From contig CADCWL010000044.1 in NCBI GenBank assembly GCA_902806405.1, forward strand, positions 1-38,895: a stretch of DNA of 38,895 nt, given 5' to 3'. This document shows positions 1-8,589 of this stretch, in pieces (the first letter of the stretch is position 1; each line of letters opens with the position of its first letter). The DNA is from an uncultured Thermomicrobiales bacterium (GTDB lineage: Bacteria; Chloroflexota; Chloroflexia; Thermomicrobiales; UBA6265). The notes below the pieces were generated by a model, which saw only the letters and a list, made by a program, of their open reading frames with translations, did not search any database and was not told where the DNA came from. The position numbers and the translations under genes are program-made.

Positions 1-738
1 GTCGGCTTCCGCAACTTCCAGAACGTTCTCTCCGACGACGAGTTCTGGCGCAGCGCTCTCCTGACCGGCCAGTTCGCGCTCGGCGCAACGCTGGTCGAGA
101 CGCTCCTCGGCGTCGGCGTCGCGCTGCTGCTGGCGCGCTCCACCCTGGTCAGCCGCGCCCTCGAGAAGTTGCTGATCATGCCGCTGATGATCGCGCCGGT
201 GATCGCGGCGATCATCTGGCGGTTGATGATGCTGCCGAGCGTCGGCGTCTTGAACTACCTCCTCTCGCCGTTCGGGCTCGGCGACCGGGAGTGGACCGGC
301 TCGCCGGGCTGGGCGATCTTCTCGATCATCCTCGTCGACGTCTGGACCTACACCCCGTTCGTCGCGCTGCTGGTCCTGGCCGGCCTCCGCTCCCTACCGC
401 GGGCGCCGTTCGAGGCGGCGGCCGTCGAGGGAGCCGGCTTCGTCTACACCTTCCGCAACCTAACGCTGCCGATGCTGTGGCCCTACATTCTGGTTGCGGT
501 CATCTTCCGCTTCATGGATTCGTTGAAGGTCTTCGACGTGATCCAGGTCCTGACGGCCGGTGGTCCCGGCGACGCGACGATGTCGCTCCAGGTCAAGGCG
601 TTCGAGGAGGCCATCACCTTCTCTCGCTACTCGCTCGGCCAGACCTACATGTTCATCCTCTGGGCGCTGGTCTACGTCGCCACCCGCGGCCTGATCGTCG
701 TCCTCGCCCGCGCCCAGGCCCGGGCGGCGGGGGTGTAG
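1..738 (+). CDS. ABC sugar/polyol transporter permease, MalF type (5' end missing)
   Basis: This is one of two membrane-spanning subunits of a carbohydrate ABC importer. The reading frame is open from the first base, so the N-terminus lies outside the window and 245 residues remain. Several hydrophobic spans are visible. Around 410-490 sits the EAA loop (EAAAVEGAG, then TLPMLWPYI), the cytoplasmic coupling helix that docks on the ATPase; this is the hallmark of binding-protein-dependent permeases. The C-terminal part (VLTAGGPGDAT) is also typical of MalF/UgpA-like proteins. A second permease and two ATPases follow on the same strand, so this is the start of the visible part of a transporter operon. 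The substrate-binding protein is not in the window and may lie upstream. The substrate cannot be read from the permease itself. Confidence 0.9.
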   Translation, partial: VGFRNFQNVLSDDEFWRSALLTGQFALGATLVETLLGVGVALLLARSTLVSRALEKLLIMPLMIAPVIAAIIWRLMMLPSVGVLNYLLSPFGLGDREWTGSPGWAIFSIILVDVWTYTPFVALLVLAGLRSLPRAPFEAAAVEGAGFVYTFRNLTLPMLWPYILVAVIFRFMDSLKVFDVIQVLTAGGPGDATMSLQVKAFEEAITFSRYSLGQTYMFILWALVYVATRGLIVVLARAQARAAGV

Positions 739-929
739 CCGGGGACCGCGTCGTCGTCGGGGAGGGACCCACGCCCTCCCACGGCGAGCGACGCGAGCCG
801 CCCGTCCCACACCACTCCGTGGCGGTTCGCCGCGGTGCAAGGCCTCGGTGGGCCGAGGGAGGTCGCCTGACCCTCCCGACGACGGATGACGACGACGATG
901 GCGACCGGCAGTGGGTGCGGGGGACGACC

Positions 930-1853
930 GTGGCGGTGCAGCAGGAATCCCAACCGATCGCCGCCGAGCGGACTTCGACCCCGGGGATCGCCGTCCGGCC
1001 GGAGGCGGCCGTCGCCGCCGAGCGATCGGGGAGCCGCTGGGGGGAGATGGCGCTGAACGGCCTGACCATTCTCTACTTCCTCTTCGCCCTCTTCCCGCTC
1101 GTCTGGATGCTCCTTCTTTCGCTCAAGCCTCAAGAGCAACTCTTCACGACCTACTTCCGCTTCTCGCCGACGCTTGCCGCCTACCGGGAAGTGCTGGGAA
1201 CAGGGGGCGGCGGCAGCGACTTTCTCCGCTTCTTCCTCAACAGCCTGATCGTCGCCGTCGGGGCCGTCCTGATCTCGCTCCTGGTCGGGGTGCCGGCCGC
1301 CTACGCGTTCGCCCGGTGGAAGTTCCTCGGCGGCGAGAGCCTGCTCTTCACCCTCCTCTCCTTCCGCTTCGCCCCGGAACTGATGGTCATCATCCCGCTC
1401 CTCGTCATCTATCGCCGGATCGGCCTCTTCGACACCCACCTGGGGCTGATCTGGGTCTACCAACTGATCACCCTGCCCCTGATCGTCTGGATCTTGCGCT
1501 CTTACTTCCAGGACCTCACGCCGGAGCTGGAGCAGTCGGCGCTGCTCGACGGCTACAACCGGGTCCAGGCCTTCGTCAAGGTCGCCGTGCCGCTGATCCG
1601 GCCCGGTCTTGCCGCGGCAGGCCTGCTCGCCTTTATCTTCGCCTGGAACTCCTTCGTCTTCCCCTTCGCCCTGACCGGCAGCAACGCCCAGACGGTGACG
1701 GTCGGCTCCCTCTCCTTCCTCGGCGGCGCCACCCCCCGCTACAACCTGACCGCCGCCGCTGCCCTGATCGCCCTCGTCCCGCCCCTTCTTCTCGCCCTCT
1801 CCATCCAGCGCTTCCTCGTCCGGGGACTGACGTTTGGCGCGGTCAAGGGGTAA
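930..1853 (+). CDS. ABC sugar/polyol transporter permease, MalG type
   Basis: This is the second integral-membrane subunit of the importer, about 307 aa. A polar N-terminal stretch precedes the first span (around residue 45), and the EAA-type loop reads EQSALLDGYNR followed by VAVPLIRPG, as in MalG/UgpE proteins. The GTG at 930 is chosen because a GGGGGA motif lies about 5 nt upstream. An ATG at 1047 is an alternative, but its purine run touches the start codon. The frame is open further upstream, but that sequence reads as Arg/Pro/Gly-rich noise. The 191-nt gap from the first permease holds a 7-bp hairpin (GGGAGGG/CCCTCCC, 760-780), which could adjust expression between the two permeases. 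Confidence 0.88.
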   Translation: MAVQQESQPIAAERTSTPGIAVRPEAAVAAERSGSRWGEMALNGLTILYFLFALFPLVWMLLLSLKPQEQLFTTYFRFSPTLAAYREVLGTGGGGSDFLRFFLNSLIVAVGAVLISLLVGVPAAYAFARWKFLGGESLLFTLLSFRFAPELMVIIPLLVIYRRIGLFDTHLGLIWVYQLITLPLIVWILRSYFQDLTPELEQSALLDGYNRVQAFVKVAVPLIRPGLAAAGLLAFIFAWNSFVFPFALTGSNAQTVTVGSLSFLGGATPRYNLTAAAALIALVPPLLLALSIQRFLVRGLTFGAVKG

Positions 1854-2007
1854 CTGGGAGCTAGGAGCTAGGCCTCCGCTGCGAGTCCTCCCCCGGCATC
1901 GCCAGGCGCGACGGTATCGAGGGTCGAGGGCAGATGCCCGACCTTGCTAGCATCTCAACCACCGATCGCCCATACCTCGTAGCCCATGGCTCATCTCCGA
2001 GGGACCG

Positions 2008-3156
2008 ATGGCATCACTGGCACTGCGCGGCGTCCGCAAGGAATACGGCAAGCTCGTCGCCCTGGCAGGGCTCGACCTGGAGGTCGGCGACGGCGAGTTC
2101 TTCGTCCTGCTCGGGCCGTCCGGGGCGGGCAAGACGACGACGCTCAAGTGCGTGGCCGGGTTGGAGGCGCCGACGCGGGGACGGGTCGAGATCGGCGGGC
2201 GCGACGTCACGGACGCCGAGCCGAACACCCGCCATGTCGCGATGGCGTTCGAGAACTACGCCCTCTACCCCCAGCAGACGGTCTACGACAACATCGCGTT
2301 TCCCCTCCGCTCCCCCCGCTACCGGGTTGCGCCGGAAACGGCACAAGTGCGGATCGAACGGGTGACGGAGACCCTCGGCATCGGCCACCTCCTGCGGCGG
2401 ATGCCGCGGGAGCTCTCCGGCGGCCAGCGACAGCGGGTGGCGCTGGCGCGGGTCCTTGTCCGCCCGGCCGACGTGCTGCTGCTCGATGAGCCGCTTTCCC
2501 ACCTCGACGCCAAGCTGCGGGCGGCGATGCGGGCCGAGCTCAAGTCGCTCGGCGACCTGCAGAGCACGACCAGCCTCTACGTCACGCACGACTACCAGGA
2601 GGCGCTCGCCCTCGGCGACCGCATCGCGGTGCTCCGCGCCGGGGAATTGGTCCAGGTCGGGACGCGGGAGGAGATCTGGCACCGGCCGGCCGACGCCTTC
2701 GTCGCCCGCTCCTTCGGCCAGCCGGGGATCAACATGGTGCCGGGCGAGGTGGTCGACACCCCGGTCGGGCGCGGCTTCCGGAGCCGGGACGGCGCGATCG
2801 CCCTCCCCCTCGGCGCGGTCCCGGTGCCGCCCGGCACGGCCGTCGAGGCCGGCCTCCGGCCGCGCGACCTGGTCCTCGGCGAGCGGCCGGGGATGCTTGC
2901 CGTGACGGGACGGGTCTACGTGGTCGAGCCGTTGGGGAGGCAGCTGGAGGTGACGATCGACGTCGGAGCGCAGCGGATCGCGCTCGTGACGCCGCGGGAA
3001 CGGGTGGAGCCGGACAGCCTGGTTACCCTCTCCGTGCCCCCAGCCCGGCTCATCCTCTTCGACGGGACCACCGGGGTTCGGATACCGGTCGGGGGCGGCG
3101 CGCCCGAGGCGGTCGTGGCCGCGGACGCCGTGACGGAGGTGGCGGGTCGTGTCTGA
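2008..3156 (+). CDS. ABC transporter ATPase, MalK/UgpC family (GlpS/GlpT-like), first of two
   Basis: This cytoplasmic nucleotide-binding subunit (382 aa) powers the importer. Walker A is GPSGAGKT (36-43), the signature LSGGQ (136-140), Walker B ends in DE at 160-161, and the switch histidine is H194 in YVTHD. Residues after about 235 form the TOBE-type regulatory domain. The stretch AFENYALYP after the Q-loop region is the form I associate with the glycerol/polyol importers that use two different ATPases (GlpS and GlpT). Start: ATG with GAGGGA just upstream. It overlaps the next ATPase gene by 8 nt, so the two are probably translationally coupled. Assignment to the family is firm; the polyol substrate is inferred from the paired ATPases and the FGGY kinase downstream. 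Confidence 0.93.
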   Translation: MASLALRGVRKEYGKLVALAGLDLEVGDGEFFVLLGPSGAGKTTTLKCVAGLEAPTRGRVEIGGRDVTDAEPNTRHVAMAFENYALYPQQTVYDNIAFPLRSPRYRVAPETAQVRIERVTETLGIGHLLRRMPRELSGGQRQRVALARVLVRPADVLLLDEPLSHLDAKLRAAMRAELKSLGDLQSTTSLYVTHDYQEALALGDRIAVLRAGELVQVGTREEIWHRPADAFVARSFGQPGINMVPGEVVDTPVGRGFRSRDGAIALPLGAVPVPPGTAVEAGLRPRDLVLGERPGMLAVTGRVYVVEPLGRQLEVTIDVGAQRIALVTPRERVEPDSLVTLSVPPARLILFDGTTGVRIPVGGGAPEAVVAADAVTEVAGRV

Positions 3157-4357
3157 GCGGAACGGACGGTCCGGCGCCCGCGACCTGGCGCTCGACGGCC
3201 TGCAAAAGGTCTTCCGCCGACGCGGCCAAGGGGAGGTCGCGGCCGTGGCCGGGATCGACCTGGACGTCGCCGAGGGGGAGCTGCTCGGCCTGCTCGGTCC
3301 CTCCGGTTGCGGCAAATCGACCACCCTCCGGATGATCGCCGGCCTGGAGGCGCCGAGCGGCGGCGACATCCGGATCGGCGGCGCCTCGATCGTTGGCCGC
3401 CCGCCCCACCGGCGGGACGTCGCCGTCGCCTTCGAGAACTACGCCCTCTACCCGCCGTTGACGGTCGCCGAGAACATCGCCTTCGGGATGCGGGCGCGCA
3501 AGGAGCCGGACGCCGCGGCGCGGGCGCGCGAGGTCGCCGAGCGGCTCGGTATCGTCGATCTGCTGGGGCGCAAACCGGGTGCCCTCTCGTCCGGCCAGAA
3601 GCAGCGGGTCAGCCTCGCCCGGGCAATCGTCCGCCGGCCGTCGGTCCTGCTCCTCGACGAGCCGCTCTCCCACCTCGACGCGGCCGAGCGCGACCAGACG
3701 CGGCGCGAACTGAAGCGTCTCCAGCGCGAGACCGGTTACACCACCGTCCTTGTCACCCACGACCAGCACGAAGCGCTCTCCCTGGCCGACCGGGTCGCGG
3801 TGATGGACGCCGGCCGCCTGCTCCAGGTCGGGACGCCGGACGAGGTCTACGACGCGCCGGCCAACCGTTTCGTCGCCGATTTCGTCGGCGAGCCGCGGAT
3901 GAATCTGCTCGCTGGCCGCATCCTCCCCGGGACCCCAACCGGGGTTTTTCTCTCCGATCAAGTTCACTTGCTCCTGCCCGGACTCGCCGGCCTGCCCGAG
4001 CACGGGGCCGGCGGTGAGCGGGCGGTGATCGTCGGTATCCGGCCCCAGGACATCCGCCTCGGTCCCGCCGCCGACCCGGGAGCGCTGCCGGCGACCGTCT
4101 TTGCCCACGAGCCGCTGCAAGAGGTGGGGCGACTGACCCTGACCCTGCCGGGGGTCGCGACCCGGATCGTGGTCGAGACCCACCACGATCTGGTCGCCGC
4201 CCGCGACGAGGCAGTCGGCCTCCGCTTTGACCCGGCTCGCACCCACCTCTTCGACGCCGAGACGGGAGAGCGCCTCGCATGGTCCCCCAACCGCCCCCAG
4301 AATCCCTCGCCGTCGGCCCCATCCCGACCCTTGTCGCGGGCGACAAGTTCGTCCTGA
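3149..4357 (+). CDS. ABC transporter ATPase, MalK/UgpC family (GlpS/GlpT-like), second of two
   Basis: This is the second nucleotide-binding subunit of the same importer, 402 aa as an open frame. Walker A is GPSGCGKS (50-57), Walker B DE is at 170-171 and the switch His is H204. The signature is LSSGQ (146-150) instead of LSGGQ, one residue off the consensus, while its partner has the canonical form. GTG start at 3149 with GGAGG just upstream, overlapping the previous stop. The family-like C-terminus ends near ETGERLAW. The last 26 codons run over the start of the dehydrogenase gene and look like read-on sequence rather than a domain. Together with the preceding gene it would form a heterodimeric ATPase pair. 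Confidence 0.92.
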   Translation: MSERNGRSGARDLALDGLQKVFRRRGQGEVAAVAGIDLDVAEGELLGLLGPSGCGKSTTLRMIAGLEAPSGGDIRIGGASIVGRPPHRRDVAVAFENYALYPPLTVAENIAFGMRARKEPDAAARAREVAERLGIVDLLGRKPGALSSGQKQRVSLARAIVRRPSVLLLDEPLSHLDAAERDQTRRELKRLQRETGYTTVLVTHDQHEALSLADRVAVMDAGRLLQVGTPDEVYDAPANRFVADFVGEPRMNLLAGRILPGTPTGVFLSDQVHLLLPGLAGLPEHGAGGERAVIVGIRPQDIRLGPAADPGALPATVFAHEPLQEVGRLTLTLPGVATRIVVETHHDLVAARDEAVGLRFDPARTHLFDAETGERLAWSPNRPQNPSPSAPSRPLSRATSSS

Positions 4358-5364
4358 ACCGGCTCTTGCTCGACGCCCTGACCGTCGAGATCGGCGACCG
4401 CCTCGCGGCGCGAACCGTCGAGCTGCCTTGGCCGGTCGAGCCGTTCGGCCCGGTGGCCGAGGTCCAGGAGGCAATCGGGACCGAGGAGCAGATGCGCGAC
4501 CTCCTGCCGGGGGTCGAGGTCGCCGTCACCGAGATGGCTCCCTTCACGCGGCGGGTGATCGAGGCCGCCGATGCCCTGAAGCTGATCGTCGTTTGCCGGG
4601 GCGGGCCGGTCAACGTCAACCTGGCGGCGGCCACCGTCCGCGGCGTGCCCGTCTGCTACGCCCCCGCCCGGAACGCGGCGGCGACCGCCGAGTACACGGT
4701 CGGGCTGCTTCTGGCGGCGATGCGCCGCCTTGCCGAGGCGCACCGGGACCTCAAGGACGGCCGCTGGCGCGGCGATTTCTACGCCTATGCCGACGCCGGC
4801 CAAGAGATGGAAGGAAAGACGGTCGGCCTCGTCGGTTTCGGCGCGGTTGGCAGCCGCGTCGCCCGCGTCCTGCGGGCCGTCGACGCCGAGGTCCTCGTCG
4901 CCGACCCCTACGTCGACCCGGCCGCCGTCACCGCCGTCGGCGCCACGGTTGTCCCGCTGGACGAGTTGCTCCCCCGCGCCCACGCCGTCAGCCTCCACGC
5001 CCGTCTCACCCCGGAGACGCGCCACATCCTCGGCCGCGACCAGATCGCGCGGCTCCCGCGCGGCGCCGTCCTCGTCAACAGCGCCCGCGGCGGCCTCCTC
5101 GACTACGACGCCCTCTGCGATGCCCTGGAGAGCGGCCACCTCCGGGCCGCGGCCCTCGACGTCTACGACCCGGAGCCGCCGCCGTCCGGCTCCCGCCTCT
5201 TCCGGACACCGAACCTGACCCTCTCCCCCCACATCGCAGGCGCCAGTCGGGAGACGGCGGAGCGGGCCGCGCTGATGGCGGCCGCGGAGGTCGGCCGCTA
5301 CGCCAGGGGGGAACCGCTCCGCCACGTCGCCAACCCGGACGCGCTCGGTCGCGGTGCGGCATGA
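4279..5364 (+). CDS. D-isomer-specific 2-hydroxyacid dehydrogenase (PGDH-like)
   Basis: This is an NAD(P)-dependent oxidoreductase of 361 aa that should interconvert a 2-hydroxyacid and a 2-oxoacid in the cytoplasm. The Rossmann glycine motif is GFGAVGSR (187-194), followed by an acidic residue in VADP, which suggests NAD. The catalytic triad of the family is present: R270 in NSARGG, E299 in DPEP and H318 in SPHIAG. Start: ATG at 4279, with GGGAGAG about 8 nt upstream; this places 79 nt inside the open frame of the upstream ATPase. It ends inside the first possible start region of the kinase gene. Its place between a polyol-type importer and an FGGY kinase suggests catabolism of a sugar acid or polyol product, but the substrate is not evident. 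Confidence 0.92.
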   Translation: MVPQPPPESLAVGPIPTLVAGDKFVLNRLLLDALTVEIGDRLAARTVELPWPVEPFGPVAEVQEAIGTEEQMRDLLPGVEVAVTEMAPFTRRVIEAADALKLIVVCRGGPVNVNLAAATVRGVPVCYAPARNAAATAEYTVGLLLAAMRRLAEAHRDLKDGRWRGDFYAYADAGQEMEGKTVGLVGFGAVGSRVARVLRAVDAEVLVADPYVDPAAVTAVGATVVPLDELLPRAHAVSLHARLTPETRHILGRDQIARLPRGAVLVNSARGGLLDYDALCDALESGHLRAAALDVYDPEPPPSGSRLFRTPNLTLSPHIAGASRETAERAALMAAAEVGRYARGEPLRHVANPDALGRGAA

Positions 5365-5407
5365 CCGAGCGAGCCGCGGGCTGGCCTCGGCCGGGAAGGT
5401 GGGCGCC

Positions 5408-6901
5408 GTGCTGATCGGGCTCGACGCCGGCACCTCGGTCGTTAAGGCGACGGCCTTCACCGACGAGGGGGACGTCGTCGCCGTCGCCTCGCGCCCGATG
5501 CGGACCATGGTTCCGGCCCCCGGCAGGATGGAGCAGGACCTGGAGGAGGTCGTCGCCGCCGTCGGCGCGGTCGTCCGCGAGGTCAACCAGATCATGGCCG
5601 CGGGCGGGTGGCCGGCGCCGGATCTGCTCGGGATCACGGCTCAGGGGGACGGCCTCTGGCTCCTCGATGAGCGGGGACGGTCGCTCCGACCGGCGATCCT
5701 CTGGTCCGACGCCCGCGCCGCTCCGATCGTCGCCGAATGGGTCGCCTCCGGTCTCGCCGAACGCGCCTTCCGCCGCTCCGGCAACATGGTCTTTCCGGGC
5801 GCGGCGGCGCCGTTGCTGGTCGCACTGGAGCGGGACGAGCCGGCGTCCCTGTCGCGCGCCGCCACCGCCGCCTATTGCAAGGACGCCATCCTCCAGCGTT
5901 TGACCGGCGCCCGCGCCACCGACGCCTCAGACGCCTCCGTTCCCTTCCTCGATGTCCGCGCCCGTCGCTACGACACGGCGCTGCTCGATCTATACGGGGT
6001 GGCCGCCCGGCGCGACCTTCTGGCGCCCGTCGATCCCACGCCCGGTCCGTTACGGCCGCTGACGCCGGAGGGGGCGGCGCTGACCGGGCTACCGGCGGGG
6101 ACGCCGGTGGCGGGCGGTCTGCTCGACCTCTGCGCGACGATGGTCGGCGCCGGCGTGCGCCGCCCCGGCGACGGCCTCGTCATCCTCGGGACCACCCTCG
6201 GCTGCGGCGTCCTGATCGACCGGGTCGCCACCGGCGGCGCGGCGGCGGGGATGACCCTCTGCCTACCGGAGCCGGACCGCTGGGCCCGCGTGATGCCGGC
6301 GATGGTCGGAACACCATCGCTGGAGTGGGCGCTGGCGTTGGTCGGCGTCGGGAGGGACGAACTGGAGGCGCTCCTGGCCGAGAGCGCGCCGGGGGCGGGC
6401 GGTACCGTCGTCCTGCCGTTCTTCTCGACGGCGGGGGAGCGGGCACCATTCGTCGACCCGGCAGCCCGCGGACAGGTGCTGGGGCTGAGCCTGGAGACGA
6501 CGCGGGCGACCCTGGTCCGAGCGGTCTGCGAAGGGATTGCATACTCCGCCCGCCACTGCCTGGAGGCCGCGGGGCTCGCGGCCGACGCCGATGTTTTCGT
6601 CAGCGGCGGCGGTGTTCGCTCGCCCGCATGGCGGCAGATCCTCGCCGATGTGCTCGGGCGTCCTCTCAAGGTTGCACGGCATTCTGAGGTGGGGGCACGC
6701 GGGGCGGCGCTTGTCGCGCTCGGCGCGGCTCGTCGGCCGGTCGACGAGGAACGGTGGACACGGACGGAGATCGAAGTTGAACCGTATGCGGCGAGGGGTG
6801 CGCTCTACGACGCAGGCTACGTCGCCTACCGGGAGAGACTCGAGACGACAAGGGGGCGTTGGAGCGGCCCGGCCGCTAACGGGGAGGTGGGCTCTAGTTA
6901 A
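5408..6901 (+). CDS. FGGY-family carbohydrate kinase
   Basis: This ATP-dependent sugar or polyol kinase (about 497 aa) has the two actin-like ATPase domains of the family. The N-terminal phosphate loop reads GLDAGTS, the substrate-side motif is LWSDARA, the predicted catalytic base is the Asp in GGLLDLC (D240 from this start), and the second phosphate loop is GTTLGCG. The adenosine-side motif is SGGGVRS. Start chosen: GTG at 5408, preceded by GGGAAGG 8 nt upstream. GTG codons at 5399 and 5354 are in frame, but the added residues precede the conserved first strand. The protein resembles xylulokinase/L-xylulokinase-like members rather than glycerol kinase. It is the last gene of the operon; a large hairpin lies downstream. 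Confidence 0.92.
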   Translation: MLIGLDAGTSVVKATAFTDEGDVVAVASRPMRTMVPAPGRMEQDLEEVVAAVGAVVREVNQIMAAGGWPAPDLLGITAQGDGLWLLDERGRSLRPAILWSDARAAPIVAEWVASGLAERAFRRSGNMVFPGAAAPLLVALERDEPASLSRAATAAYCKDAILQRLTGARATDASDASVPFLDVRARRYDTALLDLYGVAARRDLLAPVDPTPGPLRPLTPEGAALTGLPAGTPVAGGLLDLCATMVGAGVRRPGDGLVILGTTLGCGVLIDRVATGGAAAGMTLCLPEPDRWARVMPAMVGTPSLEWALALVGVGRDELEALLAESAPGAGGTVVLPFFSTAGERAPFVDPAARGQVLGLSLETTRATLVRAVCEGIAYSARHCLEAAGLAADADVFVSGGGVRSPAWRQILADVLGRPLKVARHSEVGARGAALVALGAARRPVDEERWTRTEIEVEPYAARGALYDAGYVAYRERLETTRGRWSGPAANGEVGSS

Positions 6902-7062
6902 CCAAAGGCGACTCCCCTAGCGCTATTCGCCCAGCCGCGGTTCGCGCCGTCGGCGGCCCCCTACCCCTCGATCATCTCCTCTCGGAAGGCCGTCGCCTCG
7001 TCCAGCGGCCGCGCCAAGGCGGTCCCTGCCGCTGCACGGCAGTACCCCAACGCGATCTCACG

Positions 7063-7120
7063 GCGCCGACGCCTTGGCCCCCCTCGCCCATAGTTGGGCG
7101 GCGGGGCCAGGCGTCGGCGC
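7063..7120. terminator. Bidirectional hairpin terminator between convergent genes
   Basis: An 11-bp perfect outer stem (GCGCCGACGCC at 7063-7073 with GGCGTCGGCGC at 7110-7120) continues inward with GGCCCC/GGGGCC and CGCCCA/TGGGCG pairs. It lies 7 nt beyond the stop of the minus-strand binding-protein gene and downstream of the plus-strand kinase. There is no clear T tract, as is common in GC-rich genomes. Confidence 0.7.
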
Positions 7121-7126
7121 GGATCA

Positions 7127-8191
7127 CTACGCCGCGGGCGTCGCCGCGCCCCCCTCGGCCGGGAAGACGGTATCCGCGAGCTGCGCTTCCAGATCGGCCA
7201 CGTTCTCCGATGTGACGAGGATCGTCGGCACCTGCGTCTCCTTCTCAACCGGCTCCCCGCGCAGGTGCTTCAGGGCGACCTCCATCGCCAGCCGGCCCAT
7301 CAGCACCGGCTGCTGCATCGAGGCCGCCGCCAGCCGCCCCTCCTTGATCAGGGCGACGCTCTCCGGGCTGCCGTCGAACGAGGCAAAGACGATCTGGTCG
7401 GCCTGCTCCGACTCCTCGATCGCTGTCAAGGCGCCGAGCGCTGCCTCGTCGTGCTGGGTGAAGAAGCCGCGCGCCTCCGGGTTCGCCGTCAGCAGGTCGG
7501 AGGCCTGCGTCTGGGCCTCGGCCCGGGTGTAGTCCTCGCTCTCCAGGAACTGGACGATCTCGCTGCCGCCCTCCTCGACCGCGCGCTCGATCCCCCGCGT
7601 CCGGTTCTGGCCGTTGATCCGGGCCTGCGAGATCGTGATCATCACCACGCCGGCGCCCTCGAAGCCTCGCTCCGCCATCTTCGCGGTCAGCACCTTGCCG
7701 GCGTCGTAGGCGCCCTGCTCGTTGGACGAGATGACGAACGAGACGTACTCCCCCTCGTCGGTGCCGATGTCGGCGATCACGACGGGTACCCCGTTCTCGG
7801 CCGCCAGTTCCAGCACCGTCGGCGCGGAAGAGCTGTCGGTCGGCGAGATTACGATCAGGTCGACCCCGGCGGTGATTGCGTCCTGGGCATTCTGGAGCTG
7901 GGTGCCGGCGTCGTTGCGGGAGTCGTAGTCGGTGACCTCGACAGTCGCCGCCGTCTCCCGCGCTGCCTGCTGCTTGATCCCGTCCGAGAGGTACTTCCAG
8001 AACGGCACGTTCAGGCCCGGCGTCAGGTAAGCGATCCGGTAGCTCTCCCCCTGCGCGCCGGCGCCGCCCGGCAGCGCGGCCAGCGCCGGCACGGCGAGGC
8101 CGAGCGCCGCCGCCCGTCGCAGCGCTTGGCGTCGGCTGAGCCGGCCGGCGAGCAGATCACGCGCGATCCGGTCCAGTCGTGCGTCGGTCAT
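7127..8191 (-). CDS. Sugar ABC transporter substrate-binding protein, ribose type, Tat signal
   Basis: This periplasmic/extracytoplasmic binding protein (354 aa) belongs to the RbsB-like family (Peripla_BP_4 fold). The N-terminus has a twin-arginine signal (SRRQALRR, Arg at 20-21, then a hydrophobic stretch with probable cleavage after AGA near 46). The mature part begins RIAYLTPGLN and contains the family blocks DYDSRND, DLIVISPTDS and GVPVVIADIG. Start ATG has a near-perfect GGAGGAG site 7-8 nt upstream. It is the most downstream gene of a minus-strand importer set; a 398-nt gap separates it from the permease. Ligand not determined; ribose, xylose or a related sugar/polyol is likely for the family. 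Confidence 0.93.
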   Translation of the reverse strand: MTDARLDRIARDLLAGRLSRRQALRRAAALGLAVPALAALPGGAGAQGESYRIAYLTPGLNVPFWKYLSDGIKQQAARETAATVEVTDYDSRNDAGTQLQNAQDAITAGVDLIVISPTDSSSAPTVLELAAENGVPVVIADIGTDEGEYVSFVISSNEQGAYDAGKVLTAKMAERGFEGAGVVMITISQARINGQNRTRGIERAVEEGGSEIVQFLESEDYTRAEAQTQASDLLTANPEARGFFTQHDEAALGALTAIEESEQADQIVFASFDGSPESVALIKEGRLAAASMQQPVLMGRLAMEVALKHLRGEPVEKETQVPTILVTSENVADLEAQLADTVFPAEGGAATPAA

Positions 8192-8589
8192 CGGGTCTCC
8201 TCCGTGAGAACGCCCTCACCCCAACCCCGCCCCCTTGGGAGGGGGCGGGGAGCCGCACGACGCCGCGCGGCCGAGGGGACGAGTATCGCCTGTCCGCCCC
8301 CGCTTCGCGCGCCCGGCCGGCAGCGACGCCGCTCTCCCCGACATCGGAGGTTCGCCGGCTGCTACCGATCCGTCCTCGTTCCCGATCGGGATGTGTCGAC
8401 TTGGCACGGGTTCGGCGAGGCCCGCCGATGAAGGGTGGCTACGGTGACGCCACGCACGCAGGAAGGGGCGCACGGTCGTGCGCCCTCCTCCTCGTCGCGC
8501 GTCTCCATCCCAGGAATCACCCCTGCGGGCCTAGCGACCACGAAGGCGGCGCAACCGCCGAGACCCCAACCGCCCTCGCTCCCCAGCCC
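8192..8589. other. Intergenic spacer between importer permease and binding-protein genes
   Basis: 398 nt without a convincing gene. Open frames here lack ribosome sites and have no recognisable content. It holds the palindromic repeat at 8225-8250 and, next to the binding-protein gene, its strong GGAGGAG ribosome site. A spacer this long inside an ABC operon allows the highly expressed binding protein to have its own promoter, but I see no clear -35/-10 pair. Confidence 0.5.
8225..8250. repeat. GC-rich palindrome (REP-like) in importer spacer
   Basis: CCCCGCCCCC at 8225-8234 pairs perfectly with GGGGGCGGGG at 8241-8250 around a 6-nt loop. The preceding CCCTCACCCCAA context is like the dispersed palindromes scattered in intergenic regions of many GC-rich genomes. 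On the minus strand it lies 34 nt before the binding-protein start, so it could also act as an mRNA stabiliser or attenuator. Confidence 0.55.

Noticed and set aside
291..929. Upstream opening of the second permease frame
   Set aside because: Overlaps the first permease in another frame and reads as Arg/Pro/Gly noise; the GTG at 930 is the plausible start.
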